Notes under the pieces: model-generated | Databases searched by the model: none | What the model was told of the DNA's origin: nothing | Seen by the model: the letters and a program-made list of their open reading frames with translations, nothing else | Translations under genes and position numbers: made by a program | Source: Pseudomonas fluorescens Q2-87 | GTDB taxonomy: Bacteria; Pseudomonadota; Gammaproteobacteria; Pseudomonadales; Pseudomonadaceae | Length of the DNA: 64,000 nt | Direction of reading: 5' to 3' | Assembly (NCBI RefSeq): GCF_000281895.1 | Contig: NZ_CM001558.1 | Span: 2,360,556 to 2,424,555, forward strand | Part shown: piece after piece, positions 36,571 through 45,186 of the stretch | Layout: each line of letters begins with the position of its first letter | Position numbering within the stretch: position 1 is the first letter of the stretch

Positions 36571-38946
36571 ATGAGCAGTCATCATCAAGACAAGGCGACG
36601 TTCCTCGAGCGCCTGATTTTCAATAACCGCCCGGCAGTGATCATCATTTGCCTGCTGGTCAGCATCTTCCTGTTCTGGCAAGCCACGCTGATCCGGCCGT
36701 CCACCAGTTTCGAAAAAATGATTCCCCTCAAGCACCCCTTCATCGAGAAGATGCTTGAGCACCGCAATGACCTGGCAAACCTGGGCAACACGGTACGGAT
36801 TTCCGTGGAGGCCACCAACGGCGACATCTTCTCCAAGGAATACATGGAGACCCTGCGCCAGATCCACGATGAGGTGTTCTATATCTCCGGCGTCGACCGC
36901 TCCGGGCTCAAGTCGTTGTGGAGCCCAAGCGTGCGCTGGACCGAAGTGACCGAGGAAGGTTTCGCCGGTGGCGAGGTGATTCCCCAGAGCTACAACGGCT
37001 CGGCCGACAGCCTCGACCTGCTGCGCAACAACGTGCTCAAGTCAGGCCAGGTCGGACGCCTGGTGTCCAACGATTTCAAATCGAGCATCGTCGATATTCC
37101 GCTGCTGGAGTCCTATCCGGACCCTCAGGATCAAGGCAAGTTGCTGGCGCTGGACTACCAGAAGTTCTCCCACGAGCTTGAAGACAAGATCCGCAACAAG
37201 TTCGAAGCCCAGAACCCCAACGTGCAGATTCACATCGTCGGATTTGCCAAGAAGGTCGGCGACCTGATCGACGGCCTGGTCATGGTGGTGCTGTTCTTTG
37301 GCGTGGCCTTCGTCATTACGCTGATCCTGCTGTACTGGTTCACCAACTGCATGCGCAGCACCGTTGCGGTGTTGACTACCACACTGGTGGCGGTGGTCTG
37401 GCAACTGGGGTTGATGCATGCCGCTGGTTTCGGGCTCGATCCGTACTCGATGCTGGTGCCGTTCCTGATCTTCGCCATCGGCATTTCCCATGGCGTGCAG
37501 AAAATCAACGGCATCGCCTTGCAGTCCAGCGAGGCGGACAATGCACTGACGGCGGCGCGGCGCACGTTCCGACAACTGTTCCTGCCGGGCATGATCGCGA
37601 TCCTGGCGGACGCTGTCGGCTTCATCACCCTGCTGATCATCGACATCGGCGTGATCCGCGAGCTGGCCATCGGCGCCTCCATCGGCGTGGCGGTGATCGT
37701 GTTCACCAACCTGATCCTGCTTCCGGTGGCGATCTCCTATGCCGGTATCAGCAAGCGTGCCATCGAACGCAGCAAGAAGGATGCGACTCGCGAACATCCG
37801 TTCTGGCGCACGCTGTCGAACTTCGCCAGTGCCAAAGTCGCGCCGGTGTCCATCGCCTTGGCGGTTATCGCCTTCGGCGGCGGGCTCTGGTACAGCCAGA
37901 ACCTCAAGATCGGCGACTTGGACCAGGGCGCACCGGAACTGCGTCCGGACTCGCGCTACAACAAGGACAACAATTTCATCATCAGCAACTACTCCACCAG
38001 CTCCGACGTGTTGGTGGTGATGGTCAAGACCAAGGCCGAAGGTTGCTCGCGCTATGAAGCCATGGCGCCCATCGACGAGCTGATGTGGAAGATGCAGAAC
38101 ACGGAGGGCGTGCAGTCGGCGATTTCCCTGGTGACCGTGTCCAAGCAGATGATCAAGGGCATGAACGAGGGCAACCTGAAATGGGAAACCCTGTCGCGCA
38201 ATCCTGATGTGTTGAACAACTCCATTGCCCGGGCCGATGGCCTGTACAACAACAGTTGCTCCCTGGCACCGGTGCTGGTGTTCCTCAACGACCACAAGGC
38301 CGAGACGCTGGACCGGGCGGTGAAGGCGGTGCAGGACTTCGCCAAGGAAAACAACCGGGACGGCCTGGAATTCATCCTCGCCGCCGGTAACGCCGGTATC
38401 GAGGCGGCCACCAACGAAGTGATCAAGGAGTCGGAACTGACGATCCTGATCCTGGTGTACATCTGCGTCGCGACCATGTGCATGATCACCTTCCGTTCCT
38501 GGGCCGCAACGTTGTGCATCGTGTTGCCGCTGGTACTGACCTCGGTGCTGGGCAACGCCCTGATGGCGTTCATGGGCATCGGCGTGAAAGTCGCGACGTT
38601 ACCGGTGGTGGCGCTTGGCGTCGGGATTGGCGTGGACTACGGCATCTACATCTATAGCCGCCTGGAAAGTTTCCTGCGGGCTGGACTGCCGCTTCAAGAG
38701 GCGTACTACCAGACGCTGAAGTCCACCGGCAAGGCCGTGCTGTTCACCGGCCTGTGCCTGGCCATCGGTGTGTGCACCTGGATCTTCTCCGCCATCAAAT
38801 TCCAGGCAGACATGGGCCTGATGCTGACGTTCATGCTGCTGTGGAACATGTTCGGCGCGCTGTGGCTGCTGCCGGCGCTGGCGCGGTTCCTGATCAAGCC
38901 TGAAAAGCTGGCGGGGCAGAAGGGCAATTCCTTGTTTGCACACTGA
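36571..38946 (+). CDS. RND superfamily transporter, MMPL type
   Basis: A 791-residue inner-membrane protein. It has one N-terminal helix (VIIICLLVSIFLFWQATLI), a periplasmic domain to about residue 225, a five-helix block (about 230-400), a second periplasmic domain and a second block (about 625-780). This is the two-fold MMPL/RND layout. Polar residues within helices, such as LGVGIGVDYGIYIYSR, fit proton coupling. Proteins of this type move lipids or hydrophobic molecules; the substrate here is unknown. It follows the YCF48 gene by 40 bases, probably in one operon. Confidence 0.88.
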   Translation: MSSHHQDKATFLERLIFNNRPAVIIICLLVSIFLFWQATLIRPSTSFEKMIPLKHPFIEKMLEHRNDLANLGNTVRISVEATNGDIFSKEYMETLRQIHDEVFYISGVDRSGLKSLWSPSVRWTEVTEEGFAGGEVIPQSYNGSADSLDLLRNNVLKSGQVGRLVSNDFKSSIVDIPLLESYPDPQDQGKLLALDYQKFSHELEDKIRNKFEAQNPNVQIHIVGFAKKVGDLIDGLVMVVLFFGVAFVITLILLYWFTNCMRSTVAVLTTTLVAVVWQLGLMHAAGFGLDPYSMLVPFLIFAIGISHGVQKINGIALQSSEADNALTAARRTFRQLFLPGMIAILADAVGFITLLIIDIGVIRELAIGASIGVAVIVFTNLILLPVAISYAGISKRAIERSKKDATREHPFWRTLSNFASAKVAPVSIALAVIAFGGGLWYSQNLKIGDLDQGAPELRPDSRYNKDNNFIISNYSTSSDVLVVMVKTKAEGCSRYEAMAPIDELMWKMQNTEGVQSAISLVTVSKQMIKGMNEGNLKWETLSRNPDVLNNSIARADGLYNNSCSLAPVLVFLNDHKAETLDRAVKAVQDFAKENNRDGLEFILAAGNAGIEAATNEVIKESELTILILVYICVATMCMITFRSWAATLCIVLPLVLTSVLGNALMAFMGIGVKVATLPVVALGVGIGVDYGIYIYSRLESFLRAGLPLQEAYYQTLKSTGKAVLFTGLCLAIGVCTWIFSAIKFQADMGLMLTFMLLWNMFGALWLLPALARFLIKPEKLAGQKGNSLFAH

Positions 38947-38988
38947 TCACCAGCACAAAGCACACCCACCCTGGCAAGGAGCCGCTGG

Positions 38989-39393
38989 GGCTGGGTGAGT
39001 CAGGCCACTCAAGGCACTCATTGCCAAACACAATCCTGTGGTGAGGAGATTTATCCCCGCTGGGTTGCGGAGCAACCCCCAAACCCGGCACCCCGGTGTA
39101 ATAGGCTGATCACCTCTAGCCTTTTAGGGCTGCTACGCAGCCCAGCGGGGATGAATCCCCCACCACAATACTGACAGCAACCCGGTTCATGTGGCGAGGG
39201 AGCTTGCTCCCGCTGGGTTGCGAAGCAGCCCCCAAACCAGGCACCCCGGTGTAATAGGCTGATCGCCTCCAGCCTTTTGGGGCTGCTACGCAGCCCAGCG
39301 GGAGCAAGCTCCCTCGCCACGGTCTTGTGTTTGGCTACAGGCTGGGTGAGTCAGGCCAATCAAGCCACTTCTGACCAAACACGAACCTGTGGT
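38989..39393. repeat. Nested repeat: 54-base direct repeats around two REPINs
   Basis: Two 54-base direct repeats (38989-39042 and 39340-39393, 46 matches by my count) bracket two REPINs at 39037-39167 and 39190-39320, offset by 153 bases. The second REPIN is family A. The first is a variant whose two arms changed together (GTGGTGAGGAGATTTATCCC and the matching right arm ATCCCCCACCAC). The centres of both contain GCACCCCGGTGTAATAGGCT. This accounts for nearly the whole 449-base gap between the MMPL gene and the toxin-like gene. Confidence 0.82.
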
Positions 39394-39395
39394 AA

Positions 39396-42300
39396 TCAAG
39401 GCGCCAACGGCAAGAACTTGCTTTGCGCCAATGGCCTGCCGATCTGGCCTCGATGCACATTCACCACCGCGTAAGGGCTTTTGGCCTTGGCGAGCATCGA
39501 ATGGTAGTGCTCCTTGCGTTGTTCCTTGGTTTTCAGGTGCGCGACGCTGAAGTCCGCTTTTGGCGTATCGGCGGTTTCGTAATGAAAATGCGCATACCAG
39601 AGGGGCCAACCGTCCCGGTCGTTGACGGCGTACTCCTGGAGAAAATCCTTGCGAATCCCGGCCAGGGCCTTGCGTTCGCCGAGCCTTGCGACTTGTATGA
39701 GGTTTTTCTCGAACAGGTAGCGAAGGTTGCTGTCGGTCGGGGGCAGTTGCAGGCTCAATTCGGTGCGCAGTTCACTGCCTCGGGTGGTCATCCGCGAAAC
39801 GGCGCTCGACAGCTGCTCGGTCAACGCCTGATCGCCTGCGGTGCGTGGCGTTTTCGTCGCCGTGAAAGCCCTTTCCAGCTCTTCGGAAAATTTGCGGTAG
39901 CGACTCGCCTCGTTGTTCATGATCTCCTCGATTTCCTGAGGGAAGCGGCACTGTGTTTTGTAGCGCTCGGCGTTTGAGAGACTGTTTTCCAACTGATCCA
40001 GCAATTTTCGCGCATCGGCCTTGATCGTCTTGATCGACCGGGTGCGAGGCGTTGGGGCCGGTCGTTGAACTTCGACGACGTCCCAGACATCGTCGTGTTG
40101 CGAATACATGGCGAGCAATTTGTCATCGACTTCGGAGCGCAACTCCACGACGTCGATGGGCAGGCTGGTGCCGGCCGGCTTCAGGTCCCCGATCAAGACG
40201 CCCCCCTTGCGGGTCTTGATCACCTTCTTCTGCGGGCGTCCGGAAGGCGTCTTGCTGCGTTTTGGCGGGCGTTTGCGTGGTTGTGGTTCAGGTTTGAGTT
40301 CGGCGGCGAGTTTCCTGGAAGCGTCCTCGTACAGACTTTCCACCAGCCTGAATAACCTGCCGAAGTAAGAAGTGTCGATGTCGCCGGCATTGAAGGCCTT
40401 GATGCCCTGCATGGCATCGAGCGCTGCGCCATAGTGCTCGGTCAGGCTTACCAAGACTTCGAGCTGTTCCGATGGGGTCAGCTCGTAGGTGCCCAGGTCC
40501 GATTGGGAGCGCGCCTGTTCCATCAATAGCTTGGTGATGCTGTGCAAGTTCTCGGGAAGGTCAGAGTCGGGATCCTTGAACACGAGCGCCGCCAAGGTGG
40601 GTAATTGCAGGGCCTTGGTCGCCAGTGCGGTTCTTTCATCTTGTGGCCGGTCCCTGGTCAGGCGCTCGAACACTTGCGCGCCGGCGGCATCCAGGTTCAA
40701 CAGCGCATCCAGGTAGCGGTCACGAAGCTCCAGCCAATGGATCGAGCGATCGTTGATGTCACTCAAAGCATCCAGGTACTTGAAGTAGCCCTGGACATTC
40801 GCAGCGACGGCGGCCTGCAATCCGTCCGCATTCTCAGTGAACTGGCTGTGGGCGGCATCCAGTGCCGTCAGATCGAACTCGCTGATCAGGAAGGCCTTGC
40901 GGGCGTTGTTGACTACATTTTCCATCAAGGCGCGAATGATCTTGGGCGGCAGGGCCATGTCCAGGCTGGCGTACTCGTTCACATGCTCCAGCAGCTTCAA
41001 ATAGCAGTCGGTCTGTTCCTGGAGCAGCTTATAAAACTGCGCCCTTTTTGCCGCGCGTTGCTCCTCGGTAAACGCGCCTGCCTGGGTCCTGCTCATGACC
41101 TCTTGGGCGACATCCAAGGCTCGTTGTTGACTGGCTTCCTGCGCATGGTAATTCTTGAGTTCCTGGCTCAGTTCGGCTGCGCGTTGAGTCCTCAGGTTGC
41201 GCATTTGAGCCAAGCGCTTGGGTGGCATGCCACCGCGTAGCCGAAGGCGCAGGTCGAAGGACCAGTTGCCATGGGTATCTGCTCGCAACACCGGGCCATT
41301 GCGCGCCGGATCGCGCGGTGCACGAGGGTCGATCATCGTCGCGCTGCCATCCGATTCCGGGGTGACTCGATACAGCTTGTCGTCCACCAATGCGTGCCAC
41401 TTGTTGTCGATCACGTATAAGCCGGTGTACGGGCCATAGGTGACTGGCCCGGGCAGCCTCGCCGGGCGCGGCACCTGCAAGTTTCCCAAGCGGGTGCGTT
41501 GCTGTGCGGTCAGGCTGCGGCGGGCGCTGGCGAAACTGAAGTCCAGGTTCATGCTGGCGGCCTTGGACGACTCCCCCGGCAAGGCAACAGTGCCCTCACG
41601 GATGACGGGCGGCTCGAGCAAGGGCCAACGCTCCGGGATGATGCGCGGCGCAGGCGGGCGCATGGCCTGCTGCTTCAGGGTTTCGGGCAAGGGCTCCGCC
41701 AGGGTAGCGCGAGTGGATGGCAGCTGGCCCGCCAACAGGGCGAGGTTAAGCAGCAGGTCGACGGCGGCGAGTTCCCGTGTCACCGCGTCTTCGCTACTCA
41801 ATGCCGGAATGTCATGGCTGGCGCTGGCCATCAGGCTCCATAGCCAGACGGCGGCCATGGCCGGGCCTCGCAACAGGGGCATCAACAGCGTGTTGAACAG
41901 CAGGCTGGAACCTTGGAGCAGAACGGCCCAGCGACTTTCGCTGTTGGAAACCGATGCCCGGTCGGCCTGGCTGACCAAGGCTCGTGCGTTGCTGCCGTAG
42001 AGGTACTGCATCAACTCGCCGTTGCGCAGGAATTGCTGCAATTCGTCGTCGACGCTGTCGATGGCGAGTGTCGCCGGAGCAGGCTTGGCCGGAACGCTGA
42101 ATTCATCGCCCTGGAAAAAACGCACGATGTGCGGCTCCAGGAAACCGCCGTTGGCATAGATCGGGCGCGCGGCGGCGGGCATCCAGGTCAGGACGCTGTT
42201 CTGCAGCTCACCGGGGGTGACGATGGCTTGCAGCAGCGCTTCGCGCGTCGGGTATTGCAGCAGCGACGGCGCGTAGAGTGGGCGATACAGCAGGTGCGGG

Positions 42301-44108
42301 CCGGTTCGGCTGTCTTGCGGCTCGATGATGAACATGTTGATCACGGTGTCGGGGTGGGCCTCGGGCTTGCGCAGGAAAGCCAAGTGCCGAATGACCACCG
42401 AGCGGTCGCGGACCCGCTGGCTGTCAGGATCGGATTTGAGCAGCGCTTCAACCAGGCGCAGACCTGGGCGGGTCACGCCGTGTTCGTTGCTGAGCATCTG
42501 CTTGAGCGCTTCCAGCGGCAGTTGAGCCGGGATCTGCTCGGCGAACATCCGTTCACGTTCCCGGGCTTGAGTCCCTTCGTCCAACAAGTGTTGTTGCAGA
42601 TAGCGAGGGTAGCTCGTGCCGATATCGACCTGTTCGATCAACCCACCCTTGCGAGTGATGAAGTCCGGCGTCAGCCACGGGGGAAGCGTCAGCCCCAGGC
42701 GATGGGCGAGCGCCAGGTTGCCGCTGGGTCGGGCAACGAGGTTGTTGATGGCCAGTTCGGTCAGGGTCATCGTTGTTTTTTCGATGATCCCGGAAGTGCC
42801 GGGATAACCGGCGGCGACGCTGAAGGTCAGTTGCACATCGTCGGGCTGGTATTGGCGAGCATCTATCGTGTTCGACAGGCTGGCGTCGGTGTTCTGCAAT
42901 TGTTCAAGCAAGGCGTCGGCTGCATAGGTCCTGATGTCCTTGATATCGCTGAGGTAGGTCCGGCCTTGATTGCGCTTCTTGGCGCTGGCCAGGGCCAGGC
43001 TGTAGTGCTGGAACGTCGTTTGATCGAGGGTGGACGCGTTTTTCAACCAGTCGGGCAATAGCGGTTCGAGTCGCGCCGAGGTTTCAGGCGTGAGGCGCGG
43101 GCCGTCCAGCAGATAACGGGCCGGGTCGCTCAATTCTGCGTAAAGCGACTTCAGGTCTTGCAGGCCGATTTGGGAAGGCAATTGCACAGCTGCCAGGTCG
43201 GCCAATTGCTGCTCCAGGATCAGGGCTGCCTGGGTGTCGAAGACGTTGCCATCGATCTCGTTGCGTCGGCAGGTAACGGTCTCGACGGCGTAGCGGCTGG
43301 CAATCCGTTCGCCCCAGTGGCTCGTAAAGGCGTCCAGGGAAGCGAAGGACTGCACGACGCCGCAAGGGCTGCATAACAGAAAGACATCGGTATTTTTTGT
43401 GGTGTGGGCCAGGAGTATTTCACTGGCGATCAGCACGGTGTCGTGGTCGCCCCCGATCATCCGGGTTTCCAGGCTGTAGGCATGCACGGCGGGCTGGCCC
43501 TTGCCAAGCAAGCGCCGGTCGCGATCCGGCCATCGGACGATCTGGTCCAACGCTTGGCGTGCCGCATTGGACAGGCCCGGCTGTTGCAAGGCGCAGGCGT
43601 GCAGTCTGTTTTTGAGCACGTCGCTGAGCCAGCGCCAGCGGCTGATGGAGTCTTGAGGATCGGCTTGAGAGGGGGCGGCGATGTCTGCGTTCCAATAGCG
43701 GGTCAGCGCATCGGCCAGGCCGATCTGCACGCTCCAGGGCAATTCAAGCAAGAGCTTTTCGATCACCTTCATGTCCAGCGTTCCCTCAGCCGACCTCAGT
43801 GGGTGCGGCATTTTTTCCGAGAGAAAGCACGCCAGGCCACCGGCATCGCTGAAATCCACGGGTGTGCCCAAGGCTAGGTAATCGAGGACGCGGGACATGA
43901 ACGGCTGGAGTCGCCAGCCGCGAGTGGCGACGTCCGGAGTGGCGAGCAGGGTCTTGGAGAGGTCGAAGGCCAGCGACGGGTATTTTTCCTGAATGGCCTG
44001 TTCAAGCATGCGTCGAGCGAACTGCTCGAAGGTTGGGCGACTGGCAAATTGCAGGTTGACGCTCTGAGCAAATGCAGCGGGGCTGTCAGCCGGTGAAGGC
44101 GAGGTCAT
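39396..44108 (-). CDS. Large dermonecrotic-toxin-like protein (DUF6543 type)
   Basis: A 1570-residue protein resembling the large 'dermonecrotic toxin domain' proteins of fluorescent Pseudomonas. There is no Sec signal. The N-terminal half (to about 700) has the family style, with PTFEQFARRMLEQAI near the start and several ATREALLQ-type helices. Residues about 728-765 form a hydrophobic segment (LLFNTLLMPLLRGPAMAAVW) that could enter a membrane. About 1000-1250 is helical. A basic linker (PRKRPPKRSKTPSGRPQKK) lies near 1280. The C-terminus has WYAHFHYET and AHLKTKEQR. No LRR, NEL ligase, RHS repeat or HExxH motif is seen, and no immunity gene is adjacent. An AAGGA site precedes the ATG. Target and delivery are unknown. 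Confidence 0.72.
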   Translation of the reverse strand: MTSPSPADSPAAFAQSVNLQFASRPTFEQFARRMLEQAIQEKYPSLAFDLSKTLLATPDVATRGWRLQPFMSRVLDYLALGTPVDFSDAGGLACFLSEKMPHPLRSAEGTLDMKVIEKLLLELPWSVQIGLADALTRYWNADIAAPSQADPQDSISRWRWLSDVLKNRLHACALQQPGLSNAARQALDQIVRWPDRDRRLLGKGQPAVHAYSLETRMIGGDHDTVLIASEILLAHTTKNTDVFLLCSPCGVVQSFASLDAFTSHWGERIASRYAVETVTCRRNEIDGNVFDTQAALILEQQLADLAAVQLPSQIGLQDLKSLYAELSDPARYLLDGPRLTPETSARLEPLLPDWLKNASTLDQTTFQHYSLALASAKKRNQGRTYLSDIKDIRTYAADALLEQLQNTDASLSNTIDARQYQPDDVQLTFSVAAGYPGTSGIIEKTTMTLTELAINNLVARPSGNLALAHRLGLTLPPWLTPDFITRKGGLIEQVDIGTSYPRYLQQHLLDEGTQARERERMFAEQIPAQLPLEALKQMLSNEHGVTRPGLRLVEALLKSDPDSQRVRDRSVVIRHLAFLRKPEAHPDTVINMFIIEPQDSRTGPHLLYRPLYAPSLLQYPTREALLQAIVTPGELQNSVLTWMPAAARPIYANGGFLEPHIVRFFQGDEFSVPAKPAPATLAIDSVDDELQQFLRNGELMQYLYGSNARALVSQADRASVSNSESRWAVLLQGSSLLFNTLLMPLLRGPAMAAVWLWSLMASASHDIPALSSEDAVTRELAAVDLLLNLALLAGQLPSTRATLAEPLPETLKQQAMRPPAPRIIPERWPLLEPPVIREGTVALPGESSKAASMNLDFSFASARRSLTAQQRTRLGNLQVPRPARLPGPVTYGPYTGLYVIDNKWHALVDDKLYRVTPESDGSATMIDPRAPRDPARNGPVLRADTHGNWSFDLRLRLRGGMPPKRLAQMRNLRTQRAAELSQELKNYHAQEASQQRALDVAQEVMSRTQAGAFTEEQRAAKRAQFYKLLQEQTDCYLKLLEHVNEYASLDMALPPKIIRALMENVVNNARKAFLISEFDLTALDAAHSQFTENADGLQAAVAANVQGYFKYLDALSDINDRSIHWLELRDRYLDALLNLDAAGAQVFERLTRDRPQDERTALATKALQLPTLAALVFKDPDSDLPENLHSITKLLMEQARSQSDLGTYELTPSEQLEVLVSLTEHYGAALDAMQGIKAFNAGDIDTSYFGRLFRLVESLYEDASRKLAAELKPEPQPRKRPPKRSKTPSGRPQKKVIKTRKGGVLIGDLKPAGTSLPIDVVELRSEVDDKLLAMYSQHDDVWDVVEVQRPAPTPRTRSIKTIKADARKLLDQLENSLSNAERYKTQCRFPQEIEEIMNNEASRYRKFSEELERAFTATKTPRTAGDQALTEQLSSAVSRMTTRGSELRTELSLQLPPTDSNLRYLFEKNLIQVARLGERKALAGIRKDFLQEYAVNDRDGWPLWYAHFHYETADTPKADFSVAHLKTKEQRKEHYHSMLAKAKSPYAVVNVHRGQIGRPLAQSKFLPLAP

Positions 44109-44176
44109 GGGAAATCCTTTTCATGGAGTCGTTGGAAATGACGCCTGGAAAAGTATCGACCTCTGGCTCTCGTGCG

Positions 44177-44196
44177 GGCGGTATATAGATACCGCC
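44177..44196. promoter_or_regulatory. 20-base palindrome upstream of the toxin-like gene
   Basis: GGCGGTAT (44177-44184) and ATACCGCC (44189-44196) are perfect inverted arms around ATAG, about 70-90 bases before the start codon at 44108 and just after the GntR gene stop. No T-run follows on either strand, so an operator is as likely as a terminator. Confidence 0.5.
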
Positions 44197-44243
44197 GCGG
44201 CGGATGAAATGTGTGTCAGGCCGGGGAGGGCCGAAGCATGGGA

Positions 44244-44963
44244 TCAGGCGGGATCGGCGCCCAGCACCACATTCAAGGCACTGCGGGCATCGTCCAGTTG
44301 CACCAGCGTGGCATGCCGGGCACCGAGGGCATCACGGTTTTCGATGGCGGTGAGAATCGCCTTGTGCCGTGGCATCGCCAGCTCATGCAGGTTGGGGCGC
44401 TGGTTGGAATGCTTGAGCGCTTCGGCGATGGCGACCGACAACATGTTGCACAGGTTGGCGAGCAGGTCGTTGTGGGTGGCGTCGGCGATGCGGCTGTGGA
44501 AATCCAGGTCTGGTTGCAGCACGGCTTCGGGGGTCGGTGCGACCTCCATGCGCTGGTAGGCTTCGCGGATGGCGGCGATATCGCTCTCGTCGGCGAACTG
44601 GGCGGCGAGGGCGGCAGCGGCCGGCTCGATGATGCTGCGCACGCTGGTCAGCAGATTGAAGAACTCATTCTGCGGACTGCTCTGCATCAGCCAGTGCAGT
44701 ACGTCCGGGTCGAGCATGTGCCATTCCCGCCGAGCCTTGACCACCGTGCCCACGCGCGGTCGCGAATACACCAGGCCCTTGGCGACCAACACCCGGGTGG
44801 CCTCGCGCAGCACCGGGCGGCTGACAGCGTACTCCTCACACAGCAAGGCTTCGGCGGGCAGTTTATCGTCCGGCTTGAAGCGCCCGGAGACGATCTGCAT
44901 GCCCAGTTCCTGGACGATGCGCGCGTGCATGCTCTTGCGGTCGGAGGGTTTGCGGTAATCCAT
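44244..44963 (-). CDS. GntR/FadR family regulator of the pentonate cluster
   Basis: A 239-residue repressor-type protein. The winged helix-turn-helix is KLPAEALLCEEYAVSRPVLREATRVLVAKGLV near residues 30-65; the all-helical FCD ligand domain follows, with the metal/acid-binding pattern DLDFHSRIADATHND and later RHKAILTAIENRD. It lies 200 bases downstream of the dehydratase gene on the same strand and probably senses a pentonate or its 2-keto-3-deoxy product. The start is uncertain: an in-frame ATG at 45002 adds 13 residues; neither has a good ribosome site. Confidence 0.87.
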   Translation of the reverse strand: MDYRKPSDRKSMHARIVQELGMQIVSGRFKPDDKLPAEALLCEEYAVSRPVLREATRVLVAKGLVYSRPRVGTVVKARREWHMLDPDVLHWLMQSSPQNEFFNLLTSVRSIIEPAAAALAAQFADESDIAAIREAYQRMEVAPTPEAVLQPDLDFHSRIADATHNDLLANLCNMLSVAIAEALKHSNQRPNLHELAMPRHKAILTAIENRDALGARHATLVQLDDARSALNVVLGADPA

Positions 44964-45068
44964 GGGGCGTGGCGCGATCCTGTGCGTGGGGGTGCTGCGC
45001 ATGATAGCAGGCGCGGCGATGGCGGGTCGCTAGTGCGAGCACGGTCTGGAACTCAGAGAAGATCCAAA

Positions 45069-45158
45069 TGTGGGAGCGGGCTTGCTCGCGAATGCGGTTG
45101 AACATTCAACATTTGGGTTGACTGTCACACCGCATTCGCGAGCAAGCCCGCTCCCACA
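45069..45158. repeat. REPIN, family B (outward)
   Basis: TGTGGGAGCGGGCTTGCTCG from 45069 and the complement arm ending CTCCCACA at 45158, outward facing. The inner part also has GAATGCGGT and ACCGCATTC as complementary blocks, extending the hairpin. It separates the dehydratase and regulator genes. Confidence 0.9.
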
Positions 45159-45186
45159 GGACCTTCTGTTGAGCATGAATCAAGGG

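Noticed and set aside
38989..39393. CRISPR-like repetition
   Set aside because: The repeats are REPINs and one direct repeat pair; there are no regular short repeats with unique spacers and no cas genes.
39396..44108. RHS/YD-repeat or NEL ubiquitin-ligase toxin
   Set aside because: No YDxxGR repeats, RHS core, leucine-rich repeats or NEL catalytic cysteine motif were seen.
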